From Cocos nucifera (lineage: Eukaryota; Streptophyta; Magnoliopsida; Arecales; Arecaceae), in NCBI GenBank assembly GCA_006176705.1, contig QRFJ01001027.1:62001-126000 (forward strand): a stretch of DNA of 64,000 nucleotides, in the 5' to 3' direction. Positions 22,556-35,344 of the stretch are shown piece by piece. The translations under genes and the position numbers were made by a program. The notes below the pieces were generated by a model, which was given only the letters and a program-made list of their open reading frames with translations, ran no database searches and had not been told where the DNA came from. Numbering within the stretch: position 1 is the stretch's first letter; every line of letters begins with the position of its first letter.

Positions 22556-22970
22556 CACCCCCTAACTTAAGCTGCTCCGTCCTTGGAGTAAAGAATTTAG
22601 TTTTAAATATCTTTTAATATTTAGAGTTTCAATTTTAATCTTAAGTTAATTTCAAAAATGGACCATTTGTATATCATTAAAGCAAAATAAGACATATCAT
22701 TGGAGGTATTTAATACTATCAATAAAAAATTTAAGGTAAAGAACATTAAAATTTTTTTGAACTTTTTCTAAATTATTTACCTTTATCTCTAAATTTGTTC
22801 TAAACTTTCATATGGACAAGTTATTGCTACTTTCGTCCTTCATTTATTGATTTTTATTTTCCACTATTATCCATTTTTTTGATGCAAATATCATGCCTTA
22901 CTTAGGCAACGGGATCCGGTTACTCGATAAAAAACTAATATTTTTTTTAATTGTACTACTATTGAGGATT
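22556..22970 (-). repeat. Tail copy between LTR B and LTR C copies
   Basis: Matches 6608-7015 with small indels; polypurine tract at the left edge. No gene. Confidence 0.75.
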
Positions 22971-24674
22971 TGATAGAAATGCGATTGTTGTCGTAAGAAC
23001 ACCATGTTTATCAGTTTAATTCAACTTCTAAAAAATAATTTAAAAAATGTAGATTAGCAGTGAGTCAGATTGATATCATAGGGAAGTAGTGTTTTTAGAA
23101 TTTTGAAATCTTTTGATTTTACAAAAAAAAAAGAAAAAATGAGAAAGAGTTTGGGATTAGAAGTGAAGTGAAAAATAAAAAAATTAAAAATTAAAAGGTG
23201 CAGAATTCAAACTTGGTACTAAGATCTATAGTTTAGATCTTAGCATCTACTCTATAATAAAATAAAACATAATAATTTAAATATAAAAATTTAAATTACA
23301 ATAAAAATAAAGAGCATGAATTAAAGAGCATAAAAATTAAATATTGCATTTTAAAAGTTCATAATTAAAGACATAAAATTTTAAAAATTTAAAATAAAAT
23401 AAATAGGCTGATACTCTGATCTTTGGATCGTATTGGTGGAAAGATGGTTGGTAGAAGCCTAGGCTTTCTCTCGGCACCAGTTGCCTGAAGCAGTCATTAA
23501 CCTAGAACCTGGCATTCACTCTATACCAGGCTTCACCTTGATCGAAAGATTGGTATTTTTGAAGGCCTGAAATCCTTTTTATAAAGCTAAGGGAGACTTA
23601 GATATTTTTCTGAGGCTCAATATGGGACTAAGGGTTGTTTTTAATCATGAAAATAGGAAGGAAAATCCAATCGTAAATTCAGATTAAAATAGCCTCTGTT
23701 TGAGTTTCTTTTTAATTCTGGCCGTTAGATGTGTGATCCGATGCTTTCAAAAATAGCAAAAATAGACGTATAATGGCCTAAATCAAGTCAGATTAATTTT
23801 TGATCCGCTGGATCAACGCTTGATGGAGGAATGTTAGGCCGCTTGATCACGCGCCTAAAGAGTTTGATCGCGCGTTGGGAGCCTTCTGTGACCATCGGAT
23901 CGAAGCTGGAATCAAGGCACTGACCGTCGGCACTCCGATGGCGATTCCCGGAGTGAAATCAACAATCGGAAAAAAAACTCTGATTGTCGATCTTGACTGC
24001 AAATACAACCACCACCACATGATCGCACGTTTATCATTCCCAATGGAACCACGTGGATCGGCTACACGTTGCCCGGCAACCAATTCAGCGCCTTTTTATT
24101 GATAGATGAAAAGACCAAAAATGCCCTGAAGCTATTGATGAATTTTTTTTGTAAACCCTTTAGGGGTAGGTCCCCTACGTTGGCAAGCTCTGATTCACCG
24201 ATGTCTGCTAAAGCTGGCGGTCCACACTATGCTTTATAGACCGCTGATGGCTTCTGGGCTTGAGTCGGACTAGCGTGGATGGCTTGGCGCATCAGCTTGG
24301 TATGGCTTGGCTCGGGCTTGTTTGGCATGCGCCGACTGCTGCGGCATGGGTCGGCTTTGAGCCATTTGAGCCTTATGTTATTTTTTATTTTAAAATTTTT
24401 TATTTTATTTTCTTTAGAAATTTCATATCTTTTTCCGTTTTTTAGCTCTGTTTTTGCTCCAAACTTATTTTATTACGATAAAAAAAATGAAGCTCTTTTC
24501 ATTATTTATAAAATTTTATTTTTTAATTTTTATTATTATAATTAATTTTTAATTAATAAAAATATAAATTTTTTCAAAAATTATTATATAAATTGATCAT
24601 AAATTTTAAAAAAATTAAATATAAATTAATGATAAATTAATACTTTTATTATTGAATTTATGGTAACTTAATAC
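22971..24674 (-). repeat. LTR C copy
   Basis: Matches 7016-8639 with small indels; start TGATAGAAATG intact. Confidence 0.8.
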
Positions 24675-26100
24675 ATCCCCCAACTTAAGCTTTGCTCGTT
24701 CTCGGTAGTAAAGAAAGAATTAGTTTTAAATACCTTATTAACTTTAGGGTTTCGGAATTTTTATACTAAGCAAGTTTTAAAATGGCCATTGATATTCAGT
24801 AGAGGCTTAAATGAGTACATATCATTGGGGTATTTATACTATCAATAAAAAAATTAAGGTAAAGAATATTAAATCTTTTTCGAACTTATCTTAAAATTAA
24901 TCCAACCTTTATCTCTGATTTGTCTAGACTTTAATATATGGCAAGTATATTGCTACTTTGGTCCTTTCATTTATTGATTTTTATTTTTACATTGGCCCAC
25001 TTTTTGAATTGCGAATATTATTGCTTAATTAGGCAATGAGATCCGGTTACTTTGATGAAAGCAATATATATATATATATATTTTAATAATGTACCACTAT
25101 TGAGTGTCTTAACCCTTAGCTTTCTATTTGATCCATTGTTTTAGGCGAAGTCTTGGGCACAATGGACTCTCAAATCAGTTTGGCTTTAAGGGCATTAGTA
25201 TTAGAATACCCCTCGGAATATAGCTCGAATCAAATAGACTATTGAGTTTAAAAACTAGCTTTACAACGAGTTCTTGCCCTTCCAACCTGATGCGAAAACT
25301 CAATGCTTTTGCTTAGGCAAAGAGGCCCGGTTACTGAGTGAGAGGGTACTTAAAAACTATTTTATTAAAAAAATTTTATAGAAAGAAACATATAGCATAC
25401 CCTACACAAGCCTTATAAATAAGTAGACTTTCTTGATGCTAGTAAAGTAATTTAGAATTCTCCAAAGAAAAAAATTTATGTTTTAGAACTTAACTCTTTA
25501 TTTGAATTTTTCTTTAATACTTGATTCCTCAACTATCTCACAGATTCTCTGATCTATGTAATCAATTTTTTTTTTAAAAAAAAACTATAGTTAATTCGAT
25601 TCTTAACTTAATCAGGGTGTCTAAATACTGATATACTAACTTTTTTTTGAGGACTTAAAAATTTTTTAAAATTTTTATTTTTCTTCCCCCTAAACATAAT
25701 CACCATTATCCTCAATGGAGAAGAAAAAAAAAAGGGTGTATAAAGAACATGAAAGAATACAATCTGACTATTATTTTTGGTCCAACAACAATGCCTCGAA
25801 AAATTTGGGCTCTCCCTCCAACTTATTCAATTTAATCCTAAAAGAAAATAAACTAAAAAGATAAATTAGATAAAAAACTAAATATTTGGTTGCCATCATA
25901 AAGGCTAGTTTATCAGTCTTCAGCCAGATACAAAATGCAGCTTATCTTGTGTCAAATATTGAATTGAAAAAATTCCAATGGTTTTTGGATTGCCAATCTC
26001 AAAAGTTGATTTTATTAATCCATTATTGATATATCACTATTAATTTTTAGGAGACATTAATTTGGATTCCCCATTCTTAGACCATGTTTATAAGAATTTC
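24675..26100 (-). other. E 3' non-coding region, copy
   Basis: Matches 8640-10036. It includes a TA dinucleotide run at about 25066-25082 where the first copy has a T run. No gene. Confidence 0.7.
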
Positions 26101-27985
26101 TCCTATTATTTCTTCTAAAAATACTCAGAATTGAGTTTGGATATTTAGGAGGTTAAGCTTTGATTCAATGGCATGCTGGCTTAATGGTGACTAAAGGTGG
26201 TTTTAATTCTAGAGTTAAATTTAATGTGATCTTGCTTAAATTAACTCCATTGATATTTTATTACATACCTTTTGATTAGGATTCAGATCTGATGCAAAAC
26301 AATACAGGCAAAGGTTTTCTTGTGAACCTTAAATACTCAAGGAGGGATTTGAACCTACTTTATGTGCCTCTTCTTTTGATGATTTGGTTTTAGTCATTTT
26401 CTATTTCATGATGGTCCAGTGGGAGGTCTCAACAGACTCAGCACTAAGTTCTTCTTCTAGGTCAGATGTATTTACCTTATTATCCACTTATTTTCCTGAT
26501 CTCAAAGGAATGATAGCATTAAACTTGATTAACCTGGTTTTCTTGGATATGGTTCTATCCTTTTTATTCTGGGGTTTGGGTTCAGGGTTGGGTTAGGTAG
26601 GGCCTACACTTGTTCACGTTCACTCTATTGGTAGATGCCAGCTGACCAATTTTCTAAGCGGGATATGGCCTGAGAATTTGAATTCAGAATTTGGCTTTGT
26701 GGCTTTGTATAAAATTGCTAAAGGTGGCATTTTTGTTGTAGCATTAAGATTGGCTAGGAATTTTCAGGTTTCTCTAAAGAACTAAGTTTCTTTTTTCATT
26801 TAATATTAAAGCCTGGTGGTGTGGCAAGGGTTTTATCATAGGATTAGGCCTTGGGTTTTTGCTGATTGATTCTTGGGACTGCCTACATTTGGGGTTTTGT
26901 GACCATAAAAAAATTTGGATGATTCTCCAATCTATGATTGTAAGTGGGTTGCATTTAGGGATTGTTCAACGGTCTCTGAGATGTGGCATATACTTGTGCA
27001 CATCCATTATCTAATTGGTTCATTGGGGAGGGGACATTTCTCCAGGGACATGGTTTTGGTGCATTTGCATGGGTGCAAATACCTTTGGTTCACACTAGCT
27101 TGGATGGTCTTTGAAGTTCAAATCCTCTAGTCCTACGTATGTCAACATTTGCCCAATTTTGGCTTCTGCAAGCTAGGAGGTGGTAAATTCTACTTCTTAA
27201 TGATGTGGGATTTTTCTGGTTCCCTTGTTGTTTCCCATTTGTAAACTCTTTCTTCGACTATCTTCTAAAAATTGCCAGCTTCATTTGGTTCTTTGTACAT
27301 TAAATTTGTCCCTGGCACATGGACTCTAGATTGTCGGGATATTTGTCTCTAACCCTTCATAGTTTATTTGGGCATGGTGTGGGCATTGGGTCAAGAGGTT
27401 CTTTGAATCGATCGATAGTATTTCTAAAATGATTCTTTAGCTAGTTGATAGAATTTGGTTTTATTTCATTTCAATTCTAGCTGATTTTTGTGATGAGAAA
27501 ATATTTTTTAAAAAATATTTCTCAAACGCCCTCCCAGATCGTGAAAATAGATTTGATTTTAGAAGACTATAAAGCCACTTTTTTGGCATCTATTCTTAAG
27601 GGCAAAAATTTGATTTAAATAATTCTCAGTTTGATTTCGTCCTCTGACAATTGTTTGTAAGTTTCATGATTGCACCAAACCATCAAATTCCTAATGAAAT
27701 ATATGCATCCTCTATTCCCATAAAATTTGGGAAGGCATGTTAATGGATTTGAGGTTTTAATTTTAAAAGTTATTTTGCTGGGGGTTGGGCAACCTGATAC
27801 AAAAAGGGTTGGATGGAAACCAACTGGATAACATAAATCCTTAAGGGTTGAGGCTGAGACTTGATTTGCTAAATCCATTGAGGTGTGGTTAGGATCTGAA
27901 ATAGAACTAAATCCATTTTGATCTAGTCGACCTGAAATTCCTTCTCCACACAGTGTTGGAGAATTCCACTATATTACTCATGTCC
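26101..27985 (-). pseudogene. E gag, copy (noisy)
   Basis: Matches 10037-11808 on minus. Frames are broken every 100-200 bp by one-base indels. Short parts such as MDLANQVSAS and LKDLCYPVG (about 27830-27880) are readable. Same deletion of protease, RT and integrase as the first copy. Confidence 0.8.
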
Positions 27986-29087
27986 TCAATTTTTTTTTAT
28001 TATTTATATATTTTTTTTTTAAACTCTTTTTTTTTTAATTTCTAATTAATTTACCCTTTTCATAACCCTAGGACAATCATGCAAATAACTTCCCGTTATG
28101 CTAGCAACCTTATCTTGTCAGATGGCAATAGAGATTGAAAAAATACTAAAAGTAAAAATTTTTATTTTCAAACAAGTTTCAAACAAATTAGTCTAGACCT
28201 AGACAGCTCCTAATTGTTAAGTCATCCTTCGAACACTCCAAGTGTAGGATCAGCCAATCAATTGGCCAGATAAGTGTAAAGTCATTGGGAGTCCCCCCGT
28301 TAGCTTGCCTTAGACACCAATTATGCGGCAAGTAAGCAAAATGGAACCAATTAAAAACCACCTTCCTTCAGGCCCAGTCGTCCTTGAACCACTTTTCTAG
28401 ACACCAGTTCAAATTGACTAACCCTAACTTTAGTTCAACTCTTAGGTCCTTATCCTATTGAGCTCAGTTTTCTCGGTTGATGTCTTAATGATTTTAAAAA
28501 TTAAAAGCTTAGGTCAATGCAGGATGCTGGTTGGTTGTTTGTGGGTTAAGGAAGGGTGATCAAATCACTCACATTTTATCTTATTTAATTGGTTTATTGC
28601 CCTTAAATTATTTAATATGAATATGCCATAAAAAATTTTCAATTCAAAGGGTCCTATTGCAATTAAAACTAGATGCATGCAACTAATTGAAGTTCTGAAA
28701 GGCTTACCTTTGCTCCAGCAATCAATAAAAATTAAAAAATATAAAATAAAAATAATTATGAGCATGCTTCTTATAGCAGTTAGGATTTCTAATCTTATTC
28801 ATGAGATTTTTAATTAGATTAAATAAAATATTTTTTTAAATTAATTTTAAAAATAAAATAAATAAAATAAAAGGAAAGAGAACTAGGGCTAGGATTGATC
28901 TCACCAAGCAAAACTCCTGGTTTTCTTTTTATTCTTAAAATCTCTTTTTCCATTTAAAATAATAAAAAAATTTAGCAAGCAATAATTTATTAAGAAATAA
29001 AAGTTTTATTTACAATTTATTTACAAAAAAATCAAAGAGATCAAAAATTTAATGTCCATGCCTTCCTCGACAACGGTTCCAAAAATT
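27986..29087 (-). other. E leader, copy, with a single primer site
   Basis: Matches 11809-13050 but lacks about 60 bp near 28195 and about 95 bp around the primer site, so only one tRNA-Asp-like site is present (29061-29081, minus TGGAACCGTTGTCGAGGAAG). This stretch has few indels, unlike its surroundings. Confidence 0.7.
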
Positions 29088-29799
29088 TGATAGAAATGCA
29101 ATGTTATCATTAAGACACCGTGTTTATCAGTTTAATCTGACTTCTTAAAATAATTAAAAATATGTAGATAGCAGTGAGTCGGATCGAATCCACAAGGAAG
29201 GTAGTGTTTTTAGATTTGAAATCTTTGATTTTACAAAAGAAAAAGAAAAGAGAAGAGTTTTTCGGGGATAAAGTGAAGTAAAAAAATAAAAAAATAAAAA
29301 ATTAAAAGGTGTGGGAAATTTAAATTTGGTTACTAAGATCTCTACCAGTTAGATCTTTATGCATCTACTTTGCAATAAAATAAAAAGGCATAATTAAAAT
29401 ATAGAAATTTTAAATTGTAATAAAAATTAATAAGGCATTGAATTAAAGAGCATTAAAAATAAATATTGCATTTAAAATTCATAATTAAATACATAATAAT
29501 AAAAAAAAAAATAAATAAGCTTGATCCTAATCTTGATTGGATTCATGGTGGTGGAAAGATTGGTGCTATAGCAGGCTACTTGTCCTCTCGCACCAATGCT
29601 TGAAGCAGCCATAACCAGAGCTGGCTTCAACTTCATATACCAAGGCTTCATACTTGATCGTAATAGATTGATTTTTGAGAGAAGGCCTGGGTGTCCTTTT
29701 TAATAGAGCTAAGAATAACAAATATTTTTTCTGGTGGTAATTTAATATAAATTAATTGATAAATTTATACTTTTAATTGATAAATTTATGTACTTATCA
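29088..29799 (-). repeat. LTR D copy, same U3 deletion
   Basis: Matches 13051-13736, including the loss of about 940 bp of U3. Ends GTACTTATCA. Confidence 0.82.
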
Positions 29800-30285
29800 C
29801 CACCTAAGTCTAGACATACTTTGAACTATGTGCGATGCGTCGATTCAAGCGCAGGCGCAGTTTTAGAATAAAGAATGTGATAAGCTGCCTGAGTATATAT
29901 TTACTATTCTAGTAAACAGACCTTAAAATGATGCGCAGCTTCAATTACAACTACCACTAAAAAGGGTAGTTCCTAGCCATTGTCTTTGCCTATTGAAAAA
30001 ATTCTAGATTTATTTTTGGTTGATCCACACATGTATTATACTGACACTCAGCGCTATTAGACATCTCTTAGCAAAGAAGACACCAAGCAATGCTTAATTC
30101 GATGGATCTCTCAAGATTGCACCTTGGAAAATCAAGGGACACGAAAACGGAACAGAGAAATGCAGTAGCTGATCACTTATTCTCGAATCATCGCCGCACC
30201 ATCTAGTAAACCACTATAAGTGGAATTTTTCCTGATGAATAACTCATATGCTTGTCCACTGAACCATAGTATGCGCATTATCAAC
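29800..30285 (+). pseudogene. G1 RNase H, copy (noisy)
   Basis: Matches 13737-14207. TCAAC precedes the next LTR at 30281-30285, as in the first copy. Confidence 0.78.
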
Positions 30286-31240
30286 TGTTGGTGCAATGAA
30301 ATTACGTCCCAGTCCGAGAGGTTGCCCGAAATCGAAGGCCTGCTGAGGTCGCCGTCGGGTGACCTGCAAAACAAAGTCCCGTCCGAACCGCGTGGGGTGG
30401 TTTGCTCCGGCAGGACCCTCCGACGGTCAACGTTAGTTTCCGCCAACAGACAATGGAGTGCTCGGTAAGAGTTTCCGGAGCTTAGAGATTGAGGGGAGAA
30501 GAGCTTAAGAGATCAGTAGAGCTAGAGAGTCGAGCAGTAGTAGGAGCTTAGAGAGCTCCATTAGTGTGTCGGAGGCTCCTTGTATATAGTCGAGCTCTGA
30601 TGGTGACAATGCACCGCGTCTTGCTGGCGGGCCGCTCGAGGATTCGATTGGAGCAGTCTCATGGGTTGGTCCGTATGCGGCGGATTGAGGGTGACAGCCA
30701 TCGCCGCCTGACAGTGGTCGCTATCGCTTGCGGCGGAACTGACTGATGGTGATGGTTGCAGAGCTTGCCGAATGAAGGGTTGAAAGGCCTTCGCGTGTGC
30801 CATTTTGGAGGAGTGGGCTCCTGAAGAGGAAGATAGGAGGAGTTCGGTCGCCATAGGCGTCTGGCTGGAGGTATGCAGCTAAGGCTCGTCCGCTGAAGAG
30901 TTCGGCCTGCTTGAGTTGGTCCGAAGGAGTATCGGCCGCTGATGAGGGACTTCATTGAAGCTCGGTCACGCTTGGAGTCGATCCGAATGGAGTTCGACCG
31001 TGGGGAGTCTGAAGGAGTTCGGCCGTAAGGAGTCCGATGAGTTCGGCCGCCCAGGAAAGTTCGTCTCGACGCTGGGGAGTCCGGGAGAAGCTCGGGAGCT
31101 GACAAGTTCGGCCTGCTGGAAGGAGCTCGGCCGCTGGGAGTTCGGCTTGAAGCCCGTCTGTCGAAGCTCTTCCGCGGCTACTGGTTTACATGGGCCTGAG
31201 CGTCGGGCGAGCTTCGGCAGGAGCGGGATTATCCCCAACA
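30286..31240 (-). repeat. LTR of T1, 3' LTR copy
   Basis: 955 bp, TGTTGGTGCAATG...ATCCCCAACA. Matches 14208-15118 with small indels and is followed by the same polypurine tract. Confidence 0.82.
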
Positions 31241-31689
31241 GTAGCCCCCCACTCCGAGTTCAAAAATTGAACGAAGGAGTAACCAAAACAGGCGACTGCG
31301 AAGTCTTCTTCCAGGCTCTCATTTGTTGTACTCGAAGCTTCGGGAGAGTTCTTCATCTCCAGCCAATAATCGATGCTGAAGTGAGGCTGATGCTTGGGGG
31401 AGGACCTCATCTCGGTCGAATGTGTTGGAGTTTGAAATGGAACTTCGTTTCCAGCTAAAGCGATGAAGCCTGATGTTGAAGCCGAAGTAAATCTCGCTGC
31501 CTACCGGACGTCGAGCCGTCGGAGTCTGACATTGCCTTCATCAACCGAAGTCGATTCGGGGAGAACTCTCTTGCGTCAAGTACGATCGCTTGGGGGATGA
31601 TCTCGTCTCCCGCTGATGCTGACATCGAAGTTGAAGCTGAGGTCCAAAGGAGACCTCGTCTTCTGCAGCGAAGCTGCCGTAGACCTCTG

Positions 31690-32420
31690 GGCTCGGCCTT
31701 GGACCTTGCCTCAGTTAGGACGAGGTTCTCCTCCTGTTTCTAACGGCTGTGGGGCACATGGGGACCGTCGTCCTCGCCTCTCCCCCCATTCCCGTCCTTT
31801 GTGGATGGGGCTTCGACTTTGCTCACGCTAGATGAGGTTCTCCCCTGTTCCTAACGGGCTGTGGGGCACATTCGGACCGTCGTCCGAGCTTCTCCCCCCA
31901 TCCCGTCCTTCGTGAACGGGGCCTTCGACTTTGCTCATGCTAGGACGAGGTTCTCCTCCGTTCCCAACGGCTGTGAGGGCACATGGGGACCATCGTCCTC
32001 GCCTTCTCCCCCATCCTGTCCTTTGTGGACGGGGCCTTCGACTTTGCTCACTTTAGACGAGGTTCTCCTCCTGTTCCTAACGGGCTGTGGGGGACATCCG
32101 GACGTCGTCCGAGCTCTCCCCCATCCCGTCCTTCGTGAATGGGCCTTCGACTTTGCTCACGCTAGGATGAGGTTCTCCTCTGTTCCTAACGGCTTGGGGG
32201 CACATCCGGACCGTCGTCCGAGCTTCTCCCCCCATCCCGTCCTTCATGGAACGGGGGCCTTCGACTTTGCTCACGCTAGGATGAGGTCTCCTCCTGTTCC
32301 TAACGGGCTGTGGGGGCACATCCGGACCGTCGTCCGAGCTTCTCCCCCCATCCCGTCCTTCGTGAACGGGCCTTCGACTTTGCTCACGCTAGGACGAGGT
32401 TCTCCTCCTGTTCCTAACGC
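31690..32420. repeat. Minisatellite in T1 copy
   Basis: About seven units of 100-120 bp with GGACGAGGTTCTCCTCC, GTGGGGGCACATCCGG and CCCCCCATCCCGTCC. Unit length varies by small indels. Confidence 0.85.
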
Positions 32421-32679
32421 GGCTTGACTGCTTCTTCCCTGTCATCCGCATAGATTCGCATCCAGAAACGATTTTAGTGAGAGGGGAGAGTTTTACCGAA
32501 GAGAAGCTGATCGTAGCACATTTCCGTTGAGGTTGTCGGGGTTGTTCCTCGGAGTTCCCTCGGGCAGTAAGTTCGGTCCAGACGACCTCCCTATCTCGTG
32601 CCGCCTTCTTAATTTGGAACATGCTACTCTTGACTTTGTCGCTGGGGACGACATCCCCGAGTAGCTAGCTCCTAGCTCC

Positions 32680-32960
32680 TCCCCGGGTGGCGTTGATGAC
32701 GCCGCGGAGCGGCCGACTTCTTGCAGTCCTGGCTACGACAGACGCTCTTAGCGAACTTTTCTACTTCAGGCCGGTACCGGAGGAATTTACCCAGCCGCCC
32801 CGTTTTAACGAGCTCTTCAATCTCGTCTTGGAGCTGAACGTATTCCTCAGTATCGTGGCCGTTGGTAGCGATGGTAGAGCTTTACTTGCTTCGACCGCGC
32901 ACGTTTTGGAAGCCGTAGTCCTCGAGGTCTTGGTGGCTGGCTCTAAACTTCGTCGAGAAT
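32680..32960 (-). pseudogene. Tat-type gag fragment in T1 copy
   Basis: Minus strand shows NGHDTEEYVQLQDEIEELV (about 32800-32866), which is the conserved HRDHGHDTEEC...LQDEIEELI block near the C-terminus of gag in Tat-lineage gypsy elements. A one-base insertion at about 32840-32876 breaks the preceding YHR. This is the main evidence that T elements are Tat-like gag carriers. Flanking peptides such as GRLGKFL are consistent. Confidence 0.65.
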
Positions 32961-33279
32961 TCGAGTTAGAGGAGCGGGTCGTAGTTGCGGAACCTTCCGG
33001 GAGGGGGGCTTCTTCGCATCCTTCTGTCGAGGCTTCCTCGATGGTGAGCCCCAAGATAGTAGACGAGGCCGAACTTCATGCCGCGTCCTTGGACACAACA
33101 ACTTCATTCCGCCTCCCTGCAAAACCTTCTGTGGGGGTACTTCTTTCTCCGCCACCCGAATCCCTTGACGCGAGCTCGGGTGGAGGTCGACTTTGCTTTA
33201 GCCACCGGACTCACTCCGTCTCCTATGAACTTTTGTAGGAGGTTTTGGTGATGACATTCTCGAAGATGGGGAGTTCGCC

Positions 33280-33840
33280 TGACCTGAGCGATGAGAACTT
33301 CCAAGGAAAGTTTGGCTTCACTTACCCGAACTTCATTCTGCGGGGGCTTCGTTTGTGGTGAGCTTCGACTTTCTCTGCGCGGAGCTTCATTGCGCTCTCC
33401 CGCGGAACTTTCCGTAGAAGAACTTCATGCTTCCTTTGTCCGGACTTCCTTGCTGGCAGGGGGGTTTGGCTTCGCTTGCCCGAACTTTCATCGCACCTCC
33501 CGGGAATTCTGTGATGACGCTTGAGGGGATTTGGCCTCGATCGCCCTGGCGCGGTCTCGAGCGGCCGAACTTCACTTGGTGATCTGCTGCGGTTCGGCCT
33601 CCCTGATGCCGAACTCATTCGTGGAGAACTTCGCCACCGCTTGCGCTGAACTTCACGTTGATGGTGGGCTTTAAGGTGGAGTTCGGCTTCCCTTGCGCCG
33701 AACTTCATCGATGGAGCTCAAAGGGAGAGTTCGCCTTGCTTCCGCCGAACTTTATTATTATGAGCTGATGAGTTCGGTCTTCCTCCGAACTTCATTCCGC
33801 GGAGAACTTTGCTCCCCTCGCTTGTGCCTGAATTATTCCG
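33280..33840. repeat. Hairpin repeats in T1 copy
   Basis: Repeated GTTCGGC/GCCGAAC pairs (clear at 33681-33703), with GAACTTCATTCCG and GGGAGAACTTCG between them. Degenerate period about 50-100 bp. Confidence 0.65.
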
Positions 33841-34394
33841 GGGGGGCTTCGTTCCGTCCTTGCCGGCGCCGCGACTTTATTTGGAGGTTGAGTTGAGGAG
33901 TTCGCTTTCCACCGAGCTTCATTTCGCCTTGATGCCGAGCTTTGGGGAGCCGGCTTTTCTTCAAAGCCAACTTCTTTCCGCTTCGGCGGGAAACTTCTGC
34001 TCTCCATTTCTCTCTTCGGGGCGATTGGCTCTTCCTTAAGGCTGATTTCTCATGCCCTCATGGCGGGCTTGCTGGTGGAGTCGCCACCGAGGCTGCTGTT
34101 ATAGCTTGCAACGCTTCCGTGAGGCCACGGATCTGCCGGACAAGCAAGCCGAATTGCTTACATCCGCCGCAGGGCGGGGGAACCTAGGCCACCGCGGCTG
34201 AAGCAGCAGAAAGACGGCCTGGACGGGATCGGGTCGCAGAGGCCACCGAACCCGGTGCCGAAGCTCTCCTGGTGGCGTTCTCTCTTCGAAAGAGAAAAGG
34301 AAGAATCTCTGGAGAGGGAAGAGAAGGGTCGCCGAGCACTTCTTTAAGAACACAAGGAACCTCGGAGGTTCAGGCCCTCCTTCCAGCGCCAATC

Positions 34395-35344
34395 TATTGG
34401 TGCAGAAATCCATCCTCGCCGGAGGTTGCCGAAATCGAGGCCGCTGAGGTCGCCGCCGGGGACCTACAAAACAAAGTTCCATCCGGAATCGGTGGGGTGG
34501 TGGCTCCGGCAGGACCCTCCGACGGTCAAGTTAGTTTCCGGCCAACAGTAATGGAGTGCTCGGAATGAGTTCCGGAGCTTAGAGATGAGGAGGAAAGCTT
34601 AGAGATCAGAGAGCTTAGAGAGTCGAGAGTTCAGAGAGCTTAGAGAGCTTCCTTAGTGTGTCGGGAGGGTCCTTTATATAGTGGAGCTGATGGTGACAAC
34701 TGCAGCCGTGTGTGGCGGGCCGCTCGAGTTCGCGGAGTCAGTCTCATGGGCTGGTGCCGTTGTGCGGCGATTGAGGTGACAGCCATGCCGCTGAAGTGGG
34801 TCGCTTCGTTGCGGTCGGACTGACTGAGGTGATGGTTGCAGAGCCNNNNNNNNNNNNNNNNNNNNNNNNNTTGCCGAATGAAGGGTTGAAGGCCTTCGTC
34901 GTGTGCCCATTTTGGAGGAGTTCGGGCTCCTGAAGAGGAAGATAGGAGGGAGTTCGGCTCCCATAGGCGTCTGGCTGGAGGTATGCAGCTAAGGCTCGTC
35001 CGCTGAAGAGTTCGGCTGCTTGGAGTTGGTCCGAAGGAGTTCGGCCGCTGAGAGGACTTCATTGAAGCTCGGCCGCTTGGAGTCGATCCGAAGGAGTTCG
35101 ATCGTGGGGAGTCTGAAGGAGTTCGGCCGTAAGGAGTCCGAAGGAGTTCGGCCGCCCAGGAAGTTCGGTCTCGATGTTGGGAGTCCGGGAGAAGCTCGGG
35201 AGCTGACAAGTTCGGCCTACTGGAAGGAGCTCGGCCGCTGGGAGTTCGGCTGAAGCCCGTCTGCCGAAGCTCTTCCACGGCTACTGGTTACATTGGGCTG
35301 AGCGTCGGGCCGGGCTTCGGCAGGAGCGGGATTTATCCCCAACA
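34395..35344 (-). repeat. LTR of T1, right boundary, contains the N gap
   Basis: Starts TATTGGTGCAG (the TG has become TA), ends ATCCCCAACA, followed by TCAAC and G1 sequence. It is the 5' LTR that closes T1. 34395-34690 is clean, 34690-34845 is noisy, then the gap, then clean again. Confidence 0.85.
34846..34870. other. Assembly gap of 25 N
   Basis: Exactly 25 N inside the LTR. The sequence right of it (TTGCCGAATGAAGGG) overlaps what the first copy already has at 18109, so the gap does not represent missing unique sequence. A fixed small size suggests a software placeholder, which is inference. Confidence 0.97.

Larger units (their letters stand above)
31241..34394 (-). other. T1 internal region, copy, longer than the first
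   Basis: About 3,154 bp against 2,556 bp in the first copy. It contains a minisatellite (about 31690-32420, seven or so units), the gag segment missing from the first copy, and about 830 bp of hairpin repeats (about 33008-33838) absent there. ORFs on both strands follow the repeats and are not genes. Confidence 0.7.
18243..35005. repeat. Second, indel-rich copy of 2426-18240
   Basis: Starting with AACCTTTGCCTATAGG (as at 2426), it repeats the G1 RT end, all of E, the RNase H region and T1 up to the LTR. Most of it differs from the first copy by single-base and two-base insertions and deletions in homopolymers and elsewhere, a pattern typical of uncorrected long reads. Some patches (28.2-29.2 kb, 34.4-34.7 kb) are cleaner and carry real differences. 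Its T1 internal part is longer than the first copy. It ends close to a 25-N gap. Assembly artefact, retained haplotype or true tandem duplication are all possible; I favour the first. Confidence 0.85.
14208..35344 (-). mobile_element. T1: GC-rich non-autonomous Tat-like gypsy element, with an inserted or duplicated 16-kb block
   Basis: Bounded by TGTTGGTGCAG at 14208 and ATCCCCAACA at 35344, with TCAAC duplicated at 14203-14207 and 35345-35349. On minus the order is 5' LTR, primer site (ATTGGCGCTGGAAGG), a hairpin-rich GC region, a gag remnant, a 120-bp minisatellite, polypurine tract and 3' LTR. It is much richer in G+C than the surrounding E and G1. No protease, RT or integrase is visible. 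The true element is probably about 4-5 kb; 18243 to about 35005 is a second copy of 2426-18240 placed inside its 5' LTR. Confidence 0.75.

Noticed and set aside
31861..32427. 188-codon Pro/Ser/Arg-rich ORF on + and similar long ORFs at 15720-16208
   Set aside because: They follow the 117-128-bp minisatellite. The peptide repeats only because the DNA does, frames differ between T copies, and they run against the element sense.
34640..35278. 212-codon minus ORF
   Set aside because: It reads through 25 N and through LTR sequence; similar low-complexity frames occur in every T LTR.
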